Assembly: GCF_002112505.1 (NCBI RefSeq)
Contig: NZ_NEHW01000003.1
Coordinates: 124,001-188,000 of the forward strand
Direction: 5' to 3'
DNA: 64,000 nucleotides
DNA from: Pseudomonas sp. R28(2017)
GTDB lineage: Bacteria > Pseudomonadota > Gammaproteobacteria > Pseudomonadales > Pseudomonadaceae
In this document: in pieces, positions 60,655-64,000 of the stretch
How the letters are laid out: the number at the start of each line of letters is the position of its first letter
How positions within the stretch are numbered: position 1 is the first letter of the stretch
Program-made: the position numbers and the translations under genes
The notes under the pieces: model-generated
The model's input: only the letters and a program-made list of their open reading frames with translations
Told to the model about the DNA's origin: nothing
Database searches by the model: none

Positions 60655-61784
60655 CAAGCCTTCCCCACCAGCGCACGAACCTGTGGCAACTGCCAGAACG
60701 CCTCGCGCACGGCCTGGTCGGAGAAACGCTCGTGCAGGCGCCGCAGCATGTGCGCGGCGCAGGCATCGCGCTGCTGTTGATCCAGCGCAGCCATGTGCTT
60801 GAGGCCCTGCGCCAGTTGCCCGCCATCGGCCAACGGGAACAGCACGCCAACACCTTCGACCACCTCACGCGCACCGCCGCAGGCCGTGGCCAGCACCGGC
60901 ACGCCGGCGACCATGGCTTCGAGCAGGACCATGCCGAACGGCTCATGGTCGGAGCTCAGGGCAAACACGTCGAAGGCCTGGAAATAGCGACGGGCATCCG
61001 GCACCTGGCCGAGGAAGTCCACCTGCGCGGCAATGCCCAACTCGGCAGCCTGCGCCTTGAGCTTGGCCTCCAGGCGGCCCTTGCCGAGGATTGCCAGGCG
61101 TGCGCCGGCCGGCAGGCCTGGCAGCGCTTCGGCAAAGCCGCGCAGCAAGGTTGCCTGGTCCTTGTCAGGGTGCAGGCGGCCGACATTGCCGACCACCCAT
61201 GCCTGGGCGTCCAGGCCCAACGCTTCGCGGGCCTCGGCACGAGATACCAGGGCAGCTTGCAGGGCGTCGATATCGATACGGTTGTACAGGGTCTGGATTC
61301 GCTCGGCCGGCCACTGCGGCAGGCAACGGCGCATGTCGTCACGCACCGCATCCGACACACCCAGCAAGCTCAGGCGCTTGCTGAACAGGTTGGCGAACAG
61401 ACGCCGCCCCTTGCGCTCATAGTCGCCGAACGCATGGTGCACACCGATCACCGGCAAGCCGGTGCCCAGCAGCGCGACGTAGATCGGCTTGAAACGGTGA
61501 GCGATGCAGAAGCTGAAGTTGCGCTCCGCCGCGATGCGCCGCAGGGCCCGAATCGCGCCGAGCTTCAGGCCCCGCACGGCCTTGGAGCTGAATTCGAGAA
61601 ACAGCACCTCGTCCGACGCACAGCCAGCCGCAACCTGCGGGTCGGCGGCGCCGGTGAGGAACACGGTAGTGACCTTGTAGCCGCTGCCCTGGAACAGGCT
61701 GGCGTACTGACGGGCACAATCGAGGAACGGCCCGTCATAGCCATGGCAGAACTGCAGGATCCGCGCTTCAGAGCGGCTGGTCAT
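60654..61784 (-). CDS. Family 4 glycosyltransferase (LPS core, WapH-like position)
   Basis: A 376-residue GT-B enzyme. 'VVGNVGRLHPDKDQATLLRG', 'LAILGKGRLEAKLKAQAAEL' and 'FALSSDHEPFGMVLLEAMVA' are the family 4 signatures with E-X7-E. Its position before mig-14 and after the carbamoyltransferase corresponds to wapH in P. aeruginosa; the sugar is not determinable here. It starts 17 bases inside the carbamoyltransferase end. Confidence 0.86.
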   Translation of the reverse strand: MTSRSEARILQFCHGYDGPFLDCARQYASLFQGSGYKVTTVFLTGAADPQVAAGCASDEVLFLEFSSKAVRGLKLGAIRALRRIAAERNFSFCIAHRFKPIYVALLGTGLPVIGVHHAFGDYERKGRRLFANLFSKRLSLLGVSDAVRDDMRRCLPQWPAERIQTLYNRIDIDALQAALVSRAEAREALGLDAQAWVVGNVGRLHPDKDQATLLRGFAEALPGLPAGARLAILGKGRLEAKLKAQAAELGIAAQVDFLGQVPDARRYFQAFDVFALSSDHEPFGMVLLEAMVAGVPVLATACGGAREVVEGVGVLFPLADGGQLAQGLKHMAALDQQQRDACAAHMLRRLHERFSDQAVREAFWQLPQVRALVGKA

Positions 61785-63525
61785 AGGCGGCTGCGCCGTC
61801 CTTCACGACCAGGATGTCTTCCATGATCAGGTACTGCAGGTCCGAACCGAAGAACATGTTCAGCGCATCGGTCGGCGAGCAGATCATCGGCTCGCCACGG
61901 CGGTTCAACGAGGTGTTCAGCGACACGCCGTTGCCGGTCAGGTCTTCCAGCGCCTTCATCATGTCGTAGTAGCGCGGGTTGTATTCGCGCTTGAGCACCT
62001 GGGCACGCGAAGTACCGTCCTCGTGGACCACCTCCGGCACACGGGTCTTCCACTCTTCAGCCACTTCGAAGGTGAAGGTCATGAACGGCGCCGGGTGATC
62101 GACCTTGATCATCTGCGGGGCGACGGTATCGAGCATCGACGGGCAGAAAGGTCTCCAGCGTTCGCGGAACTTGATCTGCTCGTTGATGCGGTTGGCCACG
62201 CCCGGCACGCTTGGGCAGCCGATGATCGAACGCCCGCCCAGGGCACGCGGGCCGAATTCCATGCGGCCCTGGAACCAGGCCACCGGGTTGCCTTCGACCA
62301 TGATCTTGGCGATACGCTGCGGCATGTCGTCGAGCTTGCGCCACTTCGGCGCGTTCGGGTGACGGGCGCAGGCGGCGATAACATCTTCGTTGGTGTACGA
62401 AGGGCCGAGGTAGACGTGCTCCATCTTCTCGACCGGCACGCCACGGGCGTGGGAAACATAGGCTGCAGCACCGACGGCGGTACCGGCGTCACCGGAAGCC
62501 GGCTGGACGAACAGTTCCTTGACGTCTGAGCGGGCGATGATCTTCTGGTTGAGCTTGACGTTCAGCGCGCAGCCGCCGGCGAAGGCCAGCTTGCCGGTTT
62601 CACGCAGGGTGTCGCCCAGGTAGTGGTCGATCATCTGCAGGGCGATCTTCTCGAACAGCGCCTGCATGCTGGCCGCGTAGTGGATGTACGGCTCGTCGGC
62701 GATGTCGCCTTCGCGCTTGGGACCCAGCCATTCGATCAGCTTCGGCGAGAAGTAGAAGCCCTTGCCCTTCTCTTTATGGCGGCGCAGGCCGATGACGTTG
62801 GCGTACTCGGTGTTGATCACCAGTTCGCCATTCTCGAAGCTGGCCAGGCGCGAGAAGTCATACTTGCTGGCGTCGCCGTACGGCGCCATGCCCATGACCT
62901 TGAACTCGCCGTCGAGCATCTCGAAACCGAGGAATTCTGTGATCGCGCCGTACAGGCCACCCAGCGAGTCCGGATCGAAGAATTCCTTGATCTTGTGGAT
63001 CTTGCCGTTTTCGCCGTAGCCGAAGAAGGTGGTGGCGTACTCGCCCTTGCCGTCGATGCCGAGGATCGCGGTCTTTTCCTTGAAGCCCGAGCAGTGGTAG
63101 GCGCTGGACGCGTGGGCCAGGTGGTGCTCGACCGGCTCGATCTTGATCTTCTTCGGGTCGAAGCCCAGCTGCTCCAGGCACCAGACGATCTTCTTGCGGT
63201 AGCGCTTGTAGCGACGGTTACCCATCAGGATCGCGTCGAGGGCGCGGTCCGGGGCGTACCAGTAACGCTTGGCATAGTGCCAGCGGGCCTTGCCGAACAG
63301 GCTGATCGGGGCGAACGGGATGGCTACCACGTCAACGTCGGACGGCTTGATGCCGGCTTGCTCCAGGCAGAACTTCGCCGACTCGTAGGGCATGCGGTTC
63401 TTCGCATGCTTGTCACGCACGAAGCGCTCTTCTTCGGCGGCGGCAACCAGTTTGCCGTCGATGTACAGGGCCGCGGAAGGGTCATGGCTAAGGGCGCCGG
63501 ACAGGCCAAGAATCGTCAATGCCAA
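61768..63525 (-). CDS. O-carbamoyltransferase (NodU/CmcH type) for LPS core
   Basis: A 585-residue carbamoyltransferase with the HypF-like N-terminal Kae1 domain ('ILGLSGALSHDPSAALYIDG', 'VEHHLAHASSAYHCSGF', 'LAFAGGCALNVKLNQKIIAR') and the C-terminal catalytic part ('GPSYTNEDVIAACARH', 'VAWFQGRMEFGPRALGGRSI'). In P. aeruginosa the gene of this locus is responsible for 7-O-carbamoylation of core heptose II, a likely role here. It heads the leftward set of four overlapping genes. Confidence 0.92.
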   Translation of the reverse strand: MALTILGLSGALSHDPSAALYIDGKLVAAAEEERFVRDKHAKNRMPYESAKFCLEQAGIKPSDVDVVAIPFAPISLFGKARWHYAKRYWYAPDRALDAILMGNRRYKRYRKKIVWCLEQLGFDPKKIKIEPVEHHLAHASSAYHCSGFKEKTAILGIDGKGEYATTFFGYGENGKIHKIKEFFDPDSLGGLYGAITEFLGFEMLDGEFKVMGMAPYGDASKYDFSRLASFENGELVINTEYANVIGLRRHKEKGKGFYFSPKLIEWLGPKREGDIADEPYIHYAASMQALFEKIALQMIDHYLGDTLRETGKLAFAGGCALNVKLNQKIIARSDVKELFVQPASGDAGTAVGAAAYVSHARGVPVEKMEHVYLGPSYTNEDVIAACARHPNAPKWRKLDDMPQRIAKIMVEGNPVAWFQGRMEFGPRALGGRSIIGCPSVPGVANRINEQIKFRERWRPFCPSMLDTVAPQMIKVDHPAPFMTFTFEVAEEWKTRVPEVVHEDGTSRAQVLKREYNPRYYDMMKALEDLTGNGVSLNTSLNRRGEPMICSPTDALNMFFGSDLQYLIMEDILVVKDGAAAYDQPL

Positions 63526-63629
63526 GGGATTAGCCTCTTCATTCGGTAGAGATGCGCCAGCGGCCTCATGGGCGGGTGGCGGCTAAAGGGCGAGATTATA
63601 ACGCAAAGATCAGGGCTGACACTGCATTA

Positions 63630-63718
63630 CCTGTAGGAGCGGCTTTAGCCGCGAACACCGGCTTTGCCGGTGCCATCCAGCGCGTCGCCTGCTTCGCGGC
63701 TAAAGCCGCTCCCACAGG
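63630..63718. repeat. Inverted REP pair, stem variant
   Basis: The arrangement is the same as at 18219 and 41194, but the internal stem GCGGGCTTGCCCGC is replaced by GCGGCTTTAGCCGC in both arms, and the central hairpin reads ACCGGC-ttt-GCCGGT. It lies between the carbamoyltransferase promoter side and the rlmJ end. The rest of 63526-63743 holds no gene. Confidence 0.9.
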
Positions 63719-63743
63719 GACCGCGGCGCGCGTGCAAGCCTGA

Positions 63744-64000
63744 TTACTCAGCGATCAGCCAGTCCATGCGGAAGCTGCCGGCCGTCTGCGCCAGCTCCTT
63801 GGCCAGCCACGGCAGCAGTTCGCGCAGTTCTTCTTCCAGCCCCCACGGCGGGTTGGCGATGGCCAGGCCCGAGCCGTTGAGGCCTTGCGGACTGTCCTGA
63901 TGGTGCACATACAGCTCGACCCGCAGCAGCTTTGGCGCGCCAGTGCTGGTCAGGTCCTGGTAGAAGCGGGTCAGCGAGCGCTGGTCCTTGATCGGGTACC
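63744..64000 (-). CDS. rlmJ: 23S rRNA (adenine-2030-N6)-methyltransferase, C-terminal part
   Basis: An open frame runs from the window edge leftward to TAA 63746-63744. Its last 85 codons include 'GAPKLLRVELYVHHQDSPQG', 'LNGSGLAIANPPWGLEEELR' and 'LLPWLAKELAQTAGSF', which match the RlmJ/YhiR C-terminus. The methyltransferase core lies outside the window. It is not among long frames because it is cut by the window end. Confidence 0.85.
   Translation of the reverse strand, partial: YPIKDQRSLTRFYQDLTSTGAPKLLRVELYVHHQDSPQGLNGSGLAIANPPWGLEEELRELLPWLAKELAQTAGSFRMDWLIAE

Overview
This window reads as core chromosome of a fluorescent pseudomonad, most likely the Pseudomonas putida group. Codon use is GC-rich throughout. 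Gene order (hfq-hflX-hflK-hflC-hisZ-purA, motAB next to rsgA and orn, parE/parC with nudF-cpdA, thiC, tolC, waaA, hldE-msbA and an outer-core LPS cluster) is the arrangement I know from Pseudomonas. Paired REP sequences of the P. putida type sit in several intergenic gaps. I see no rRNA, tRNA, CRISPR array, prophage or complete insertion sequence.

Layout. 1-2.5 kb: the 3' part of an iron(III)-type ABC permease, then a small rearranged patch with a BI-1-like membrane protein, a truncated T6SS hcp gene and a DUF2867 gene. 2.6-4.6 kb: a chemoreceptor. 4.7-17 kb: a long leftward series nnrD-tsaE-amiB-mutL-miaA-hfq-hflX-hflK-hflC, a terminator, then hisZ-purA. It joins cell-wall amidase, mismatch repair, tRNA modification, RNA chaperone and protease-control genes. 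17-23 kb: queG, a TRIC-type channel, orn, rsgA, a TIR-like orphan and the motAB stator genes, which have a near-consensus sigma-28 promoter. 23-30 kb: HDOD protein, rhodanese, psd, serB, a ytjB/smp relative with an unusual C-terminus, and a PqiC-type lipoprotein. 30-39 kb: a leftward block nudF-yqiB-cpdA-yqiA-parE-(esterase-like)-(aspartyl protease)-parC, in which both topoisomerase IV subunits bracket two envelope/periplasm-type genes with 4-base overlaps. 39-43.5 kb: an RsiV-like lipoprotein, cytX and thiC, with a TPP riboswitch upstream of thiC. 43.6-50.8 kb: tolC, waaA, a LysR/SMR divergent pair, an FAD oxidoreductase plus aldo/keto reductase pair, and an unrecognised conserved gene.

50.8-63.5 kb is an envelope glycolipid region: hldE (ADP-heptose), msbA (lipid A-core flippase), an O-antigen ligase-like protein, a kinase-fold protein, three glycosyltransferases, a membrane-anchored PIG-L deacetylase, a Mig-14-type protein and a large O-carbamoyltransferase. 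The last four genes overlap head to tail and look co-translated. The order resembles the P. aeruginosa core-LPS locus (wapR, ssg, dnpA, mig-14, wapH, carbamoyltransferase). The window ends inside rlmJ.

The observations most worth following up are: a 14-base-pair anti-aptamer segment downstream of the thiC TPP riboswitch; a 27-bp piece of the permease gene sitting at the break point of the truncated hcp gene; a ytjB-family protein with a C-terminus that looks like a dead class III cyclase domain; REP pairs with compensatory stem changes; and the PIG-L/Mig-14/carbamoyltransferase surface-glycan module. I found no clear example of a wholly new multi-gene system.
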